From Nocardioides xinjiangensis (GTDB lineage: Bacteria > Actinomycetota > Actinomycetes > Propionibacteriales > Nocardioidaceae), in assembly GCF_017916455.1 (NCBI RefSeq), contig NZ_JAFMSY010000002.1, positions 248,001 through 312,000 on the forward strand: a DNA stretch of 64,000 bases, written 5' to 3'. The notes beneath the pieces were generated by a model. The model worked only from the letters and a program-made list of their open reading frames with translations, was not told where the DNA came from and made no database searches. Of this stretch, positions 1-9,800 are shown in pieces. A program made the translations under genes and the position numbers. Position 1 is the first letter of the stretch. Every line of letters begins with the position of its first letter.

Positions 1-398
1 GCCCGGTCCACCACGTTGTCGCCGGTGACCGAGACGCCGGCGAGGTGCAGCTCGCGCACCATCCGCGCCGGCTCCTGTGGGTCCGTGCCGTGGAAGCGGC
101 CCACGATCACCCCTCCGGCCAGCTGCTCGGAGGTCCACGTGCTCACCAGCTCGCGGGCGTCCTCCAGCTCGCCCACGGTCGGCCCCCAGGAGGTCGGCGT
201 GTCCGGGTCGACCTCCTCGGTCGGCTCGGACGCCCCGGGGTCGGCCGGTGACGACGAGGTCGCCGGCGACGAGGACCCCGACCCGGCGGACGGGTCGGTG
301 GACGACGGCCGGTCGTCGGAGGCGCCGAGGCCGGCGCAGCCGCTCACGAGCAGGACCCCTGCGGCGACCGCGGCGAGACGGGGTCGGATCTGGAGCAC
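1..398 (-). CDS. Secreted lipoprotein, probable glycoside hydrolase family 3 (5' part only)
   Basis: Only the first 132 codons are present; the gene runs off the left edge. The frame opens with GTG at 398, and a TAGCCT -10 element lies 6 nt upstream, so the transcript is probably leaderless. The N-terminus is a lipoprotein signal: a short basic start, a hydrophobic run, then a V-S-G-C lipobox with Cys21. A Ser/Pro/Asp/Gly-rich linker (about 25-65) follows, as expected for a tether outside the membrane. From about residue 85 the sequence ('QLAGGVIVGRFHGTDP' and 'LAGVSVTGDNVVD') resembles the start of the GH3 barrel of beta-N-acetylhexosaminidases (NagZ/LpqI type), which remove GlcNAc from muropeptides or other glycans. 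The catalytic part is outside the window, so enzyme activity is inferred. It could instead be a related barrel lipoprotein of unknown role. Confidence 0.6.
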   Translation of the reverse strand, partial: MLQIRPRLAAVAAGVLLVSGCAGLGASDDRPSSTDPSAGSGSSSPATSSSPADPGASEPTEEVDPDTPTSWGPTVGELEDARELVSTWTSEQLAGGVIVGRFHGTDPQEPARMVRELHLAGVSVTGDNVVDR

Positions 399-404
399 GC
401 CCGG

Positions 405-410
405 AGGCTA
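405..410 (-). promoter_or_regulatory. -10 element (TAGCCT), leaderless promoter of the GH3-like lipoprotein
   Basis: On the minus strand TAGCCT is followed by 6 nt and then the GTG start at 398. This TANNNT-N5-8-start spacing recurs at many genes in the window and is the usual form of a leaderless actinobacterial promoter. No clear -35 is seen. Confidence 0.5.
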
Positions 411-438
411 CCGGCCAGACCCCCGGGACCGGGAAACG

Positions 439-1044
439 TCAGGCGGCCCCGGCGCGCGCGGAGAGCTCGGCGTAGACCTCCTCGATGCGCCGACGCAGGT
501 CGTCGAGGGTCCCGGCGTTGACGACGACGTGCGTCGCGATCGACAGCCGGTCCTCCCGGGAGGCCTGGGCGGCGATCCGCGCCTCGGCCTCCTCGCGCGT
601 CCAGCCGCGGTCCTCGACCATCCGCGACACCTGCACCTCCGTCGGTGCGTCCACCACGACGACGGCGTCGAACTGCCCCGCCCGGCCCACCTCGGCCAGC
701 AGCGGGATGTCGTGCACCACCACCGCTCCCGGGTCGGCCGCCGCCTCCAGCTCGGCGCTGCGCCGGTGGACGAGGGGATGGACGATGGACTCCAGTCGCC
801 TGCGTGCCGCCGGGTCGGCGAAGACCAGGGCGCCCATGGCGGGCCGGTCGAGCTCGCCGTCGGGGGTCAGGAGGTCGGGACCGAACTCCTCGACCACGGC
901 TGCGAGGCCCGGCGTGCCGCGCGCGACGACCTCCCGGGCGATCACGTCGGCGTCGACGACGACGGCGCCCAGGCCCGCGAGGATCGCGGACACCGTGCTC
1001 TTGCCCGAGGCGATGCCTCCGGTGAGTCCGACCCGGACGGTCAC
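439..1044 (-). CDS. coaE: Dephospho-CoA kinase
   Basis: Catalyses the last step of coenzyme A synthesis: ATP phosphorylates the 3'-OH of the ribose of dephospho-CoA (cytosol). At 201 aa it has the normal single-domain length and lacks the C-terminal GrpB-like extension known in mycobacterial CoaE. The P-loop GLTGGIASGKST is at residues 7-18, followed by the family's 'DADVIAREVV' segment and the lid-region 'VHDIPLLAE' motif. The GTG start at 1044 follows a strong GGAGGAGG ribosome-binding site. The gene begins 55 nt after the aminotransferase stop and is probably co-transcribed with it. In many actinobacteria coaE lies directly behind rpsA; here about 11 kb separates them. Confidence 0.95.
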   Translation of the reverse strand: MTVRVGLTGGIASGKSTVSAILAGLGAVVVDADVIAREVVARGTPGLAAVVEEFGPDLLTPDGELDRPAMGALVFADPAARRRLESIVHPLVHRRSAELEAAADPGAVVVHDIPLLAEVGRAGQFDAVVVVDAPTEVQVSRMVEDRGWTREEAEARIAAQASREDRLSIATHVVVNAGTLDDLRRRIEEVYAELSARAGAA

Positions 1045-1099
1045 TGGTCCTCCTCCGCGACGACGGTCACGACGGTCGAGCGTACGACGCCGCGGGCGC

Positions 1100-2398
1100 T
1101 CAGGCCTGCCGGCCGGGCGCCTGCGCGACGGCCTTCTCGGCGGCGGCCAGCAGCACGCAGGTCGCCACGGCCTCCATGGCGGCGGTGACCTCGGCGACCG
1201 GCGGCATCGTGGGGGCCAGCCGGATGTTGGTGTCCTCGGGGTCGCGCTTGTAGGGGAACGACGACCCGGCCGGGGTCAGCGCGACACCGGCCGCCTTCGC
1301 GAGCTCCACGACCCGGCTCGCGGTGCCGGGGACGACGTCGAGGTTGACGAAGTAGCCGCCCGTCGGCGTGTTCCACGTCGCGACCCCCCGCCCGCCGAGC
1401 CGCTCGGTCAGCACCCGGTCGACCTCGGCGAACTTCGGCGCGATGATCTCGCGGTGCTTGACCATGTGGTCGCGCACGCCCTGGGGCGAGCCGAAGAACT
1501 CGACGTGGCGCAGGTGGTTGACCTTGTCGGGGCCGATCGACCCGTTGCCGAGGTGCCCGAGGTACCAGCCGACGTTCGCCGTCGAGGCGGCCAGGAACGC
1601 GACGCCGGCGCCGGCGTAGGTGATCTTCGACGTCGAGGCGAACATCACGGGGCGGTCCGGGTGGCCCGCGGCCGAGGCCAGCGTGAGGATGTCGGCGCTC
1701 TTGGCCTCGTCCTCGGTGAGGTGGTGCAGCGCGTAGGCGTTGTCCCAGAAGATCTTGAAGTCCGGTGCGGCCGTCGGCATCGCGGCGAGCCGCGCGGCGA
1801 CGTCCTGGCTGCAGACCGCGCCCGTCGGGTTGGCGTACGTCGGCACGACCCACATCCCCTTGACCGACGGGTCGTCGGCGACGAGCGCGGCCACGGCGTC
1901 GGCGTCGGGGCCGTCGTCGTTCATCGGCACGGTCACCATCTCGATGCCGAGGCTCTCCAGCAGCGTGAAGTGCCGGTCGTAGCCCGGGACCGGGCACACG
2001 AACCGGACCTTCTCCTCCTGGCCCCACGGCCGCTCGGAGTCGACGGCACCGAACAGCACCATCCAGACCAGGCACTCGCGCATGATCGACAGGCTGGAGT
2101 TGCCGCCAGCCACCAGCTGGTCGGGCTCCACCCACAGCAGCTCTGCGAACATCTCGCGGAGGTCGGCCAGCCCCTCCAGTCCGCCGTAGTTGCGGACGTC
2201 CACGCCGCGGGAGTCCTTCGTGGTCGTCGGCAGGCGCAGCAGCGCGTCGGCGAGGTCCAGCTGCTGCGCGGACGGCTTGCCGCGCGTGAGGTCGAGCTTC
2301 AGCCCGGCCGACGTGAGGTCCTCGTAGGCCGCGCGCTGCTCCTGCAGCAGGGCGGCGAGGTCGTCGGCGGACAGGTCGGCCAGCGCAGTCGCGTTCAC
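1100..2398 (-). CDS. Class I/II aminotransferase, aspartate aminotransferase-like (AspT subgroup)
   Basis: PLP-dependent aminotransferase of fold type I, 432 aa. Visible landmarks are the substrate-binding 'CPVPGYDRHF' (about 135-144), 'YANPTGAVCS' with the PLP-contacting Asn (about 188-197), 'DNAYALHHL' with the Asp that pairs with the pyridine nitrogen, and 'STSKITYAGAG' with Lys258 as the expected Schiff-base lysine. The C-terminal 'NIRLAP' supplies the carboxylate-binding Arg. The closest family I recognise is the unusual aspartate aminotransferase group typified by Corynebacterium glutamicum AspT (Pfam Asp_aminotransf). Aspartate/2-oxoglutarate transamination is therefore the likely reaction, but the amino acid specificity is inferred. 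The GTG at 2398 lies 7 nt after a TAGCCT -10, consistent with a leaderless mRNA that would also carry coaE. Confidence 0.85.
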   Translation of the reverse strand: MNATALADLSADDLAALLQEQRAAYEDLTSAGLKLDLTRGKPSAQQLDLADALLRLPTTTKDSRGVDVRNYGGLEGLADLREMFAELLWVEPDQLVAGGNSSLSIMRECLVWMVLFGAVDSERPWGQEEKVRFVCPVPGYDRHFTLLESLGIEMVTVPMNDDGPDADAVAALVADDPSVKGMWVVPTYANPTGAVCSQDVAARLAAMPTAAPDFKIFWDNAYALHHLTEDEAKSADILTLASAAGHPDRPVMFASTSKITYAGAGVAFLAASTANVGWYLGHLGNGSIGPDKVNHLRHVEFFGSPQGVRDHMVKHREIIAPKFAEVDRVLTERLGGRGVATWNTPTGGYFVNLDVVPGTASRVVELAKAAGVALTPAGSSFPYKRDPEDTNIRLAPTMPPVAEVTAAMEAVATCVLLAAAEKAVAQAPGRQA

Positions 2399-2405
2399 GC
2401 CCTGA

Positions 2406-2411
2406 AGGCTA
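2406..2411 (-). promoter_or_regulatory. -10 element (TAGCCT), leaderless promoter of the aminotransferase-coaE unit
   Basis: On the minus strand TAGCCT is separated by 7 nt from the GTG at 2398. There is no Shine-Dalgarno sequence between, which supports a leaderless transcript. Confidence 0.5.
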
Positions 2412-2448
2412 CCGAGGACCGGCGCCCCGGCCGCCGCCCGTCCGGTCC

Positions 2449-3399
2449 TCAGGCAGGGGTGCGGAAGGTGCGGCGGTACTCCTGCGGGCTGACCCCGCGC
2501 GAGCGGCCGAAGTGGTGGCGCAGCGTGGCCGCGTTGCCGAAGCCGACCTCGGCGGCCACCCAGTCGATGGAGTGGTCGGTCTGCTCCAGCAGCTCCTGGG
2601 CCGCGCGCACCCGCTCACCGAGGATCCAGCTGTAGGGCGTGGTGCCGGTCTCCTCCTTGAAGCGGCGGGCGAAGGTGCGCGCCGACATGTGCACCTGCTT
2701 CGCGAGCGTCCCGACGTCGAGCTCCTCGCCGAGGTTCGCGCTGATCCAGGCCAGCAGCGGCGCCAGCGCCTCCGACTCGCACACCGGGACGGCCCGGGCG
2801 ATGAACTGCGCCTGGCCGCCGTCGCGGTGCGGCGGCACGACCATCCTGCGGGCGGTGGTCGCGGCGACCTTGGCGCCGAACTGCTGGCGCATCACGTGGA
2901 GCGCCGCGTCGAGGGCCGCCGCCGATCCGGCGCCCGTGACGATCGAGCCGTCCTGGACGTAGAGCACGTCGGGGTCCACGACCGCCTCCGGGTAGCGTGC
3001 GGCGAGCTCGGCGGCGTACCTCCAGTGGGTGGTGCAACGGCGTCCGTCCAGCAGCCCGGCCTCCCCGAGCATGAACGTCGCGGAGCAGTGCGCGAAGAGC
3101 ATCGCGCCGCGCGCGTGGGCGGTGCGCAGCAGCTCCGAGACCTCCGGGGAGGTGCCGCGGTGGTCGCTCTTCGGCGCCAGGCAGATGAGGTCGGCGTCGA
3201 CCGCCGCGTCGAGCCCGTGCTCGACGTGGAGGTCGAAGCCCGCGCGCGTGCGCAGCCGGCCCGGTCGCGGCGTCACGACGGTGAAGTCGAAGACGGGATT
3301 GTCGTCCTCAGGGTGGTAGGGCTCGGCCCACACCTCGCAGAGGGCGCCGAGGCCGAAGGGCTCGGGACGTTCCTGGACGACGACCGCGACCTTCTTCAT
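2449..3399 (-). CDS. GlxA-type transcriptional regulator (DJ-1/PfpI domain + AraC helix-turn-helix)
   Basis: A 316-aa DNA-binding regulator. Residues about 3-170 form a DJ-1/PfpI (GATase1-like) sensor domain with the nucleophile-elbow region 'FAHCSATFMLGEAG'. Residues about 215-315 form an AraC-type double helix-turn-helix ('LAKQVHMSARTFARRFKEE' and 'WVAAEVGFGNAATLRHHF'). This is the architecture of GlxA/AdpA-like regulators; the ligand is unknown. I chose the ATG at 3399 (protein starts MKKVAVVV) because the DJ-1 strand begins there. A longer frame from a TTG at 3435 would add 12 residues of poor quality. The gene is divergent from a small membrane-protein gene, and a perfect inverted repeat with TGGC cores lies between the two, so autoregulation and control of the neighbour are likely. 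Confidence 0.88.
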   Translation of the reverse strand: MKKVAVVVQERPEPFGLGALCEVWAEPYHPEDDNPVFDFTVVTPRPGRLRTRAGFDLHVEHGLDAAVDADLICLAPKSDHRGTSPEVSELLRTAHARGAMLFAHCSATFMLGEAGLLDGRRCTTHWRYAAELAARYPEAVVDPDVLYVQDGSIVTGAGSAAALDAALHVMRQQFGAKVAATTARRMVVPPHRDGGQAQFIARAVPVCESEALAPLLAWISANLGEELDVGTLAKQVHMSARTFARRFKEETGTTPYSWILGERVRAAQELLEQTDHSIDWVAAEVGFGNAATLRHHFGRSRGVSPQEYRRTFRTPA

Positions 3400-3447
3400 G
3401 GACGACAGCGTGCACGACGCGTGGCAGTAAATCAACTCACCGTGTCA

Positions 3448-3469
3448 TTCCTGCCACTGGTGGCAGGAA
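3448..3469. promoter_or_regulatory. Palindromic operator candidate between the GlxA-type regulator and the small membrane protein
   Basis: Two perfect 10-nt arms (TTCCTGCCAC and GTGGCAGGAA) flank a 2-nt centre. A further half-site GTGGCAG lies at 3421-3427. The TGGC core recalls the known AdpA recognition sequence (TGGCSNGWWY), and AdpA has the same domain architecture as the adjacent regulator. The site lies in the short divergent intergenic gap, so it is most simply read as the regulator's own operator. Confidence 0.6.
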
Positions 3470-3493
3470 GTGTCTGAGCGAATGATTGCTGCC

Positions 3494-3652
3494 ATGACCA
3501 CCATCCTGCTCCTCCTCGTCCTCGCCGCGGGCATCGCGGTGCTGGTCGGGTACGCCCGTCACGACCGGTTCGCCGGCCCCTCCTCCGTCGTCCACCTCCG
3601 TGACGACCTCGGTCCCGTCGAGGACCGGCTGCACCTGGTCCCGCGCGCGTGA
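3494..3652 (+). CDS. Small single-pass membrane protein, unknown function
   Basis: A 52-residue protein (MTTILLLLVL...) with one N-terminal hydrophobic segment (about residues 2-20) and a short, mixed-charge tail ending HLVPRA. I recognise no family. Other in-frame starts are ATG 3482 and GTG 3470, but 3494 places the hydrophobic segment at the N-terminus. It is divergent from the GlxA-type regulator, with the palindromic operator candidate 25 nt upstream of its start, so it is probably the regulator's immediate target. It could be a regulatory or stress-related membrane micro-protein, or a spurious frame. Membrane topology is the only property the sequence supports. Confidence 0.5.
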   Translation: MTTILLLLVLAAGIAVLVGYARHDRFAGPSSVVHLRDDLGPVEDRLHLVPRA

Positions 3653-3709
3653 CCCGACGGCAGGGCGGCGCATGCACTGCGTGCGGGCGCCGTTCTGGCG
3701 TGCACCCGA

Positions 3710-3739
3710 CGACTTTTGCTTGACCTGAGGCAAAAGTCG
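3710..3739. promoter_or_regulatory. Inverted repeat overlapping the promoter of the large secreted protein
   Basis: Perfect 10-nt arms CGACTTTTGC (3710-3719) and GCAAAAGTCG (3730-3739) enclose a 10-nt centre that contains the putative -35. No T-run follows, so it is a better operator than terminator, although it also lies 57 nt after the stop of the small membrane protein. Confidence 0.45.
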
Positions 3740-3749
3740 GGCCTAGCGT
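3720..3749 (+). promoter_or_regulatory. Sigma-70-like promoter of the large secreted protein
   Basis: TTGACC (3720-3725) is followed by an 18-nt spacer and TAGCGT (3744-3749). The start codon at 3817 has a GGAAGG ribosome-binding site at 3803-3808. The -35 sits inside the inverted repeat at 3710-3739, so a protein bound there would block transcription. Confidence 0.5.
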
Positions 3750-3816
3750 GATCGCCGTCACAGGACCGCACGCCTGTGGTGCCCCACTCGAACTCGGCTT
3801 GTGGAAGGCCCTCTCC

Positions 3817-6800
3817 ATGCACCAGCGGTCACGCCTGCTCCCCGTCTCCCTGCTCTCCGCGCTCACCGGCCTCGCGCTGGCGCTCGGCCTCACCGTGCCG
3901 GTCGCGGCCGCGGTGCCCGACCCGGTGCCACGACCCGCCTCCGGCTCCGCCGCCGGTGCTGCCGACGACTCCGCCGGCACGACCACGGGCACGAGCACGG
4001 GCAGGACCACGGGCGAGTCCACGGGCAGGACCACGGGCACGACTGCTGGCACGTCCGCCAGCGACTCGGCCGGCGGCGCCGCCGCGGACGCGCCCGACCT
4101 CTCGAAGTTCCAGAAGGTCGTCCTCGGGCAGGGCACCGGGCTCGGCGAGGTGATGGAGCTGACCGTCGCCCCTGACGGCCGGGTCTTCTTCATCACCCGC
4201 GCCGGCGACATCTCGATGTACGACCCGACCGACGGGAGCATCGAGATCATCATGAACAACCCGAGCCTCGGCGTGTGGAGCGGCCTCGAGGACGGCGGGC
4301 TCGGCATCACGCTGGACCCGGAGTTCGCGACCAACAACTGGATCTACGTCTACTACGCACCGCTGCCCGCCTCGCACAACGCCAACCGGCTCTCCCGCCT
4401 GACCGTCGAGACCAGCGCCAGCGGCGAGACGTTCATCGACAAGTCCTCGGAGAAGGTCGTCCTCGAGGTCGGCACCCAGCGCAACGTCTGCTGCCACTCC
4501 GCCGGGTCGCTGCAGTTCGGCGACGGCGGGGTCCTGCACCTCGCCACGGGCGACAACACCTCCTCCTCCGACAACGACGGCTACTCCCCCCACGACGAGC
4601 GCCCCGGGCGCTCCGACTACGACGCCCAGAAGTCCTCGGCCAACACCAACGACCTGCGCGGCAAGATCCTGCGCGTCATCCCCCGCAACGACGACGCTGG
4701 CGACGTCGACCCCTCCCCCGGCGACGGCATCTCCTACGACATCCCCGAGGGCAACCTGTTCGGCGAGGGCGGCGCCTACCCGACCGCCCTCCACCCCGAC
4801 GCCGACCCCGCCAGGACCCGGCCCGAGATCTTCGCGATGGGACTACGCAACCCCTACCGCCTCGGCGTCGACGCCGACACCGACGTCGTCTACTGGGGTG
4901 AGGTCGGCCCGGACTCGCGCGTCAACAGCCCCAACCGCGGCCCCCGCCACTTCGAGGAGTTCAACCGCACCGACGTCGCCATGAACGGCGGCTGGCCCTA
5001 CTGCGGCGGCGAGGTCGGCGACGACCTGACCAACATGGACTTCGGCGGTGCCTACGTCGACTGGGACTTCGTCGCCAACCGCTACCGCACCAACCCCGAC
5101 GGCTCGCCGAAGCGCTTCCCGTGCAACGACCCCGACGAGATGGCCGACGTCAACGACTCGCCCAACAGCACCGGCCTGCGGACGCTGCCGCCGATGACCG
5201 ACGCGTGGATTCCGTACTCCGACGTGGGCCCGTACAAGTACTCCGCCGTCCAGGGCTCGACCCCGACCGGCGGCCAGGTCTACCGGCAGTCGCAGAACAC
5301 CGCCGCCAAGGAGACCGCGTTCCCGGCGCACTACGAGGGCTCCTACTTCATGTCGGAGATGAGCCGCGGCTGGATCAAGGAAGTCCGCATGGACGCCGCC
5401 GGCAACATCGTGGCGGTCAACGACTTCATGAGCGGCTTCGTCGCGCCCGGCGACCTCGAGTTCGGTCCCGACGGCTCGATGTACGTCCTCGAGTACGGCA
5501 CCGGGTTCTTCTCCGGCTCGCCGCAGACCAAGCTCGTCCGCATCGACTACGCCATCAACGGCTCCGCCCCGGTCGCCCGGGCCGGCGCCGACGTGACGGA
5601 GGGCGACGCCCCGCTGTCGGTGGAGTTCACCAGCGCCGGCACGAGCGACCCCGACGGCGACGCCGTGACCTACGCCTGGGACCTCGACGGTGACGGCGAC
5701 ACCGACTCCACCGCGGCCAACCCGTCGTACACCTACGAGACCGCCGGCGACTACACCGTGCTGCTCACGGTGACCGACTCGACCGGCAAGACCGCGACCG
5801 CGCAGGTCGTGGTCAATGTCGGCAACACCGCGCCCCGGGTGCGGATCGAGCTGCCGGCCGACGGCGGCTTCTACGCCTCGGGCGACGACATCCCGTTCGT
5901 CGTCGACGTCCAGGACGCCGAGGAGACCGTCGACTGCTCCGAGGTCGTCGTCCAGGAGGGTCTGGGCCACGACATCCACGTGCACCCCAACCTGTCGGTC
6001 AACGGCTGCGCGGGCACGATCCGCACCGCCGCCTCCGCCGACCACGGACCGGACGCCAACACCTACGGCGTGCTGATCGCCACCTACCGTGACGGCGGCG
6101 CGAACGACGGCGCCAACGCGCCCCTCTCGGGCAGCGACACCGTCATCCTCCAGCCCAAGCTGCGCCAGGCCGAGCACGCGACCAACCGCCAGGGCGTGGG
6201 CTACACCGGCTACGACGACAAGTCCGGCACCCGCCCCGGCGGCGGCGGCCTGATCACGGGCATGGGCAACGGCGACTGGGTCATGTTCGACCCGATGAGC
6301 CTGGTCAACATGACCGACGTCTCCGTCCGCTACTCGGGCGGACCCCAGGCCGGCGCAGCCGTGCAGCTGCGGGCAGGCGCCGCCGACGGACCGGTCGTGG
6401 CGACCGTGCCGCTCGACGGCGGCACGCAGGGCCAGTACTTCTACAAGACGGTCAGCGCCCCCATCACCGCACGGGACGCCGACGCCGGCGGCCGCCCGCT
6501 CTTCTTCGTCTACTCGGGCGGCGGGGAGATCAACTTCGACGAGCTCAGCGTCGAGGGACAGGGCGTGGCGGGCAACACCTCCCCCGTCATCACGTCCGCC
6601 ACCGCGACCCCGGGCGACGGTCTGGCGCCGCTCGACGTCGACTTCGCCGTGGAGGCGAGCGACCCCGACGGCGACGACATCACCTATGCGTGGGACTTCG
6701 GGGTCGAGGGCACCGAGGACGACACGGCCACGACTGCCACGGCGTCGTGGACCTACCCCGAGCCCGGGACGTACACCGCGACCGTCACGGTCGAGGACGA

Positions 6801-9800
6801 GACGGGCAAGACCACGAGCAAGGCGGTCGAGGTGATCGTCCGCCAGCCCTGCGCCGCCCCGCCGACGCCCGACGAGGGCTACGAGCTGCTCTTCGACGGC
6901 ACCGACCTGTCCGCCTGGAAGCAGGCGGGCCCCGGCGGCTTCACCGTCGAGAACTGTGCCCTGACCAGCTCCGGCGGTCTCGGCCTGCTCTGGTACTCCG
7001 AGCGCACCTTCGACGACTACGTGGTCAAGCTGCAGTTCAAGCTGTCGGACGACGGCGACAACTCCGGCGTGTTCACGCGGTTCCCCGACCCGGGTGAGGA
7101 CCCCTGGGTGGCGGTCGACCACGGCCACGAGATCCAGATCAAGGAGGGTCAGCCGGGCGACGAGCCGCAGAAGACCGGCTCGGTCTACAACTTCGACCGG
7201 GAGGACAGGCGCAACGCCCGGCCCCTCGGGGAGTGGAACGACTACGAGATCCGGGTGAGCGGTCAGACCTACACGATGACCCTCAACGGGCAGGTCGTGA
7301 ACGAGTACACCTCCGACGGCTCGCGCGGCACCGGCGGCTACATCGGCCTGCAGAACCACGGCGACGCCGACGAGGTGAGCTTCCGCAACATCCAGGTCAA
7401 GGAGCTCGAGGTCCAGGAGCCGTTCGTCAACACCCTCACGGCCGACCCGGTGCGCGGCGGGGCGCCGCTCACGGTGGACTTCACCGCGACGGGCATCGAC
7501 CGGCAGGACGACGCCATCACCTACGAGTGGGACTTCGGTGACGGGTCCGACCCGGTGACGGGCGGCGCGGAGGTCTCGCACACCTACAGCGACGGCGGCA
7601 CCTTCACCGCCCGCGTGACCCCCGTGGACGCCGAGGGCAACCGAGGTCTGACCCGGGAGACCGAGGAGATCACCGTCCTGGTCGACCCGGTGGCCACCGC
7701 GACGGCGACGCCGCGCTGCGGCGTGCTGCCGCTCGAGGTCGAGTTCGACGCCTCCGCGACCGACCCGCAGGACCAGGCCGTCACCTGGAGGTGGGACTTC
7801 GGCGTCGAGGGCACGGACGACGACACCTCGACCGAGAAGTCGCCGACGTGGACCTACACCGAGGCCGGCGAGTACACCGCGACCGTCACCGCGACCGACC
7901 CCGACGGCAACACGGGCACCAGCCCGGTGCGCATCGAGGTGCTCGCCGACGGCGAGTGCCGGCCGGTGGCCGACCTGTCGGAGCTGTTCAACAACGACGG
8001 CATCTCGACCGACGCCAACCCCGGTGACGGCAACTTCGACGGCGGTGGCTGGTCCTTCGCCGCCGAGCTCCTCCCGCCGGCGGTGCAGCCGGACGGCGGG
8101 CCGGTGCGCCTCAACGGCGTGGACTACGACTTCGGCAGCCCGGCCGACGGCCAGCTGAACAACGTCGAGGCCGACGGCCAGGTCATCTCCCTGCCCACCG
8201 GCACCTACGACGAGCTCAGCATCCTCGCCACCGCCCACAACGGCGACGTGCAGGAGCAGGGCACGCTGACCTACAACGACGGGACGACCGCGCAGGTGCC
8301 CCTGCGCTTCACCGACTGGGCCGTCACGCCGAAGTTCGGCGAGGAGATCGCGATCGACATGCCGTACCGCCACAACGGCGGCGGCGACACCTCGCCACGG
8401 GTCATGATCTTCACCCAGCGGGTCGCCCTGGAGGCGGGCAAGCAGCCCGACACCCTGACCCTCCCGGTCAACCCGAAGCTGCACGTCTTCGCGGTCTCCG
8501 GCGTCCGCGCCGAGGGCCCGCCCCCGCCGTGCGAGCAGCCGCAGCGCTCCGACGAGTTCGACGACACCGAGCTCCTCGACAACTGCCACTGGACGGTGCG
8601 CCGTCCCGACGAGACGGCGTACGACGTCTCCGGCGGCGCGCTGCACCTGACGGCCCGCCCGGGTGAGTACAACGACACCAGCAACGTCATCACCCAGGAT
8701 GCCCCGGACGGCGCGTGGACGGCGACGACGAAGCTCACGTGGGACCCGACGGAGGCGGGCCAGCAGGCCGGTCTCGTGGTCGCCGGCAGCGGCGGCTCCG
8801 GGTTCGCCAAGCTCACGTTCGTCGACAAGGGCGACGACAACGAGTGGATCGAGTTCCTCAAGTCCTCCAGCCCGAGCAACAACGACTTCCAGTTCTCCGG
8901 CAACTGGAACACCGGCGGCGGCAGCTTCGACGGGCCCTTCCTGCCCGACGACTTCCCCACCACGTTCTGGCTGCGGTTCACCTCGGACGGCACCGAGCTG
9001 CGCGGCTCGTACTCCACCGACGGGCAGCAGTTCGTGCAGGTGGGCGACCCCCGCACGCTCGCCGGCATCACCAACCCCCGCGTGGGCGTGATGGCGCTGA
9101 AGGGCGGGGCCCCGGGCAACCCGGTCGCGCACTTCGACTTCTTCCGCTGGTCCGGCCAGCAGCAGGGCGAGGCCCCGACCGTCTCCGCGTCCGCGGAGCC
9201 GACCTCGGGCACCGCCCCGCTCACGGTCGCCTTCAGCAGCGAGGGCACCGACCCCGAGGGCGGCGAGCTGGAGCACGCCTGGGACTTCGGGGTGGACGGC
9301 ACGCAGGACGACACCGCCGCCACCGCGGACGCGTCCTGGACCTACACCGAGCCGGGCACCTACACCGCGACCGTGACGGTCACCGACCCCGACGGCCAGA
9401 CCGCCGAGGACACCGTCGAGGTCGTGGTCGAGGAGCCGGCCGAGACCCGCACCTGGGTCGTCGACGCGGTGGACGAGGCGCGGGGCAACTACTGGCGCTC
9501 CGCCGACACGGGCACGTCGACCGTCACCGTCGAGGTCGGCGACACCGTGGAGTGGCAGTTCGACCAGGCCACGATGGGCCACGACCTGACCTCGCTCAAC
9601 TCCGGCACCGCGTGGCAGCCCGAGCTGCAGGAGTACCGCAACCCGGGCGGCGAGCCGGTGCGCTACACCTTCACCAAGCCCGGGACCTACGAGTACTGGT
9701 GCAGCATCCACGGCGCCACCATGCGCGGCACCGTCATCGTCGAGGAGCCGGCGGCGGACAACCAGCCGCCCACGGCCGACCCGTTCGTCGACCCGCGCCA

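Noticed and set aside
3400..3435. Longer start (TTG 3435) for the DJ-1/AraC regulator
   Set aside because: The twelve extra residues do not fit the DJ-1 fold, and the extension reaches the half-site of the operator candidate. The ATG at 3399 is at the expected position.
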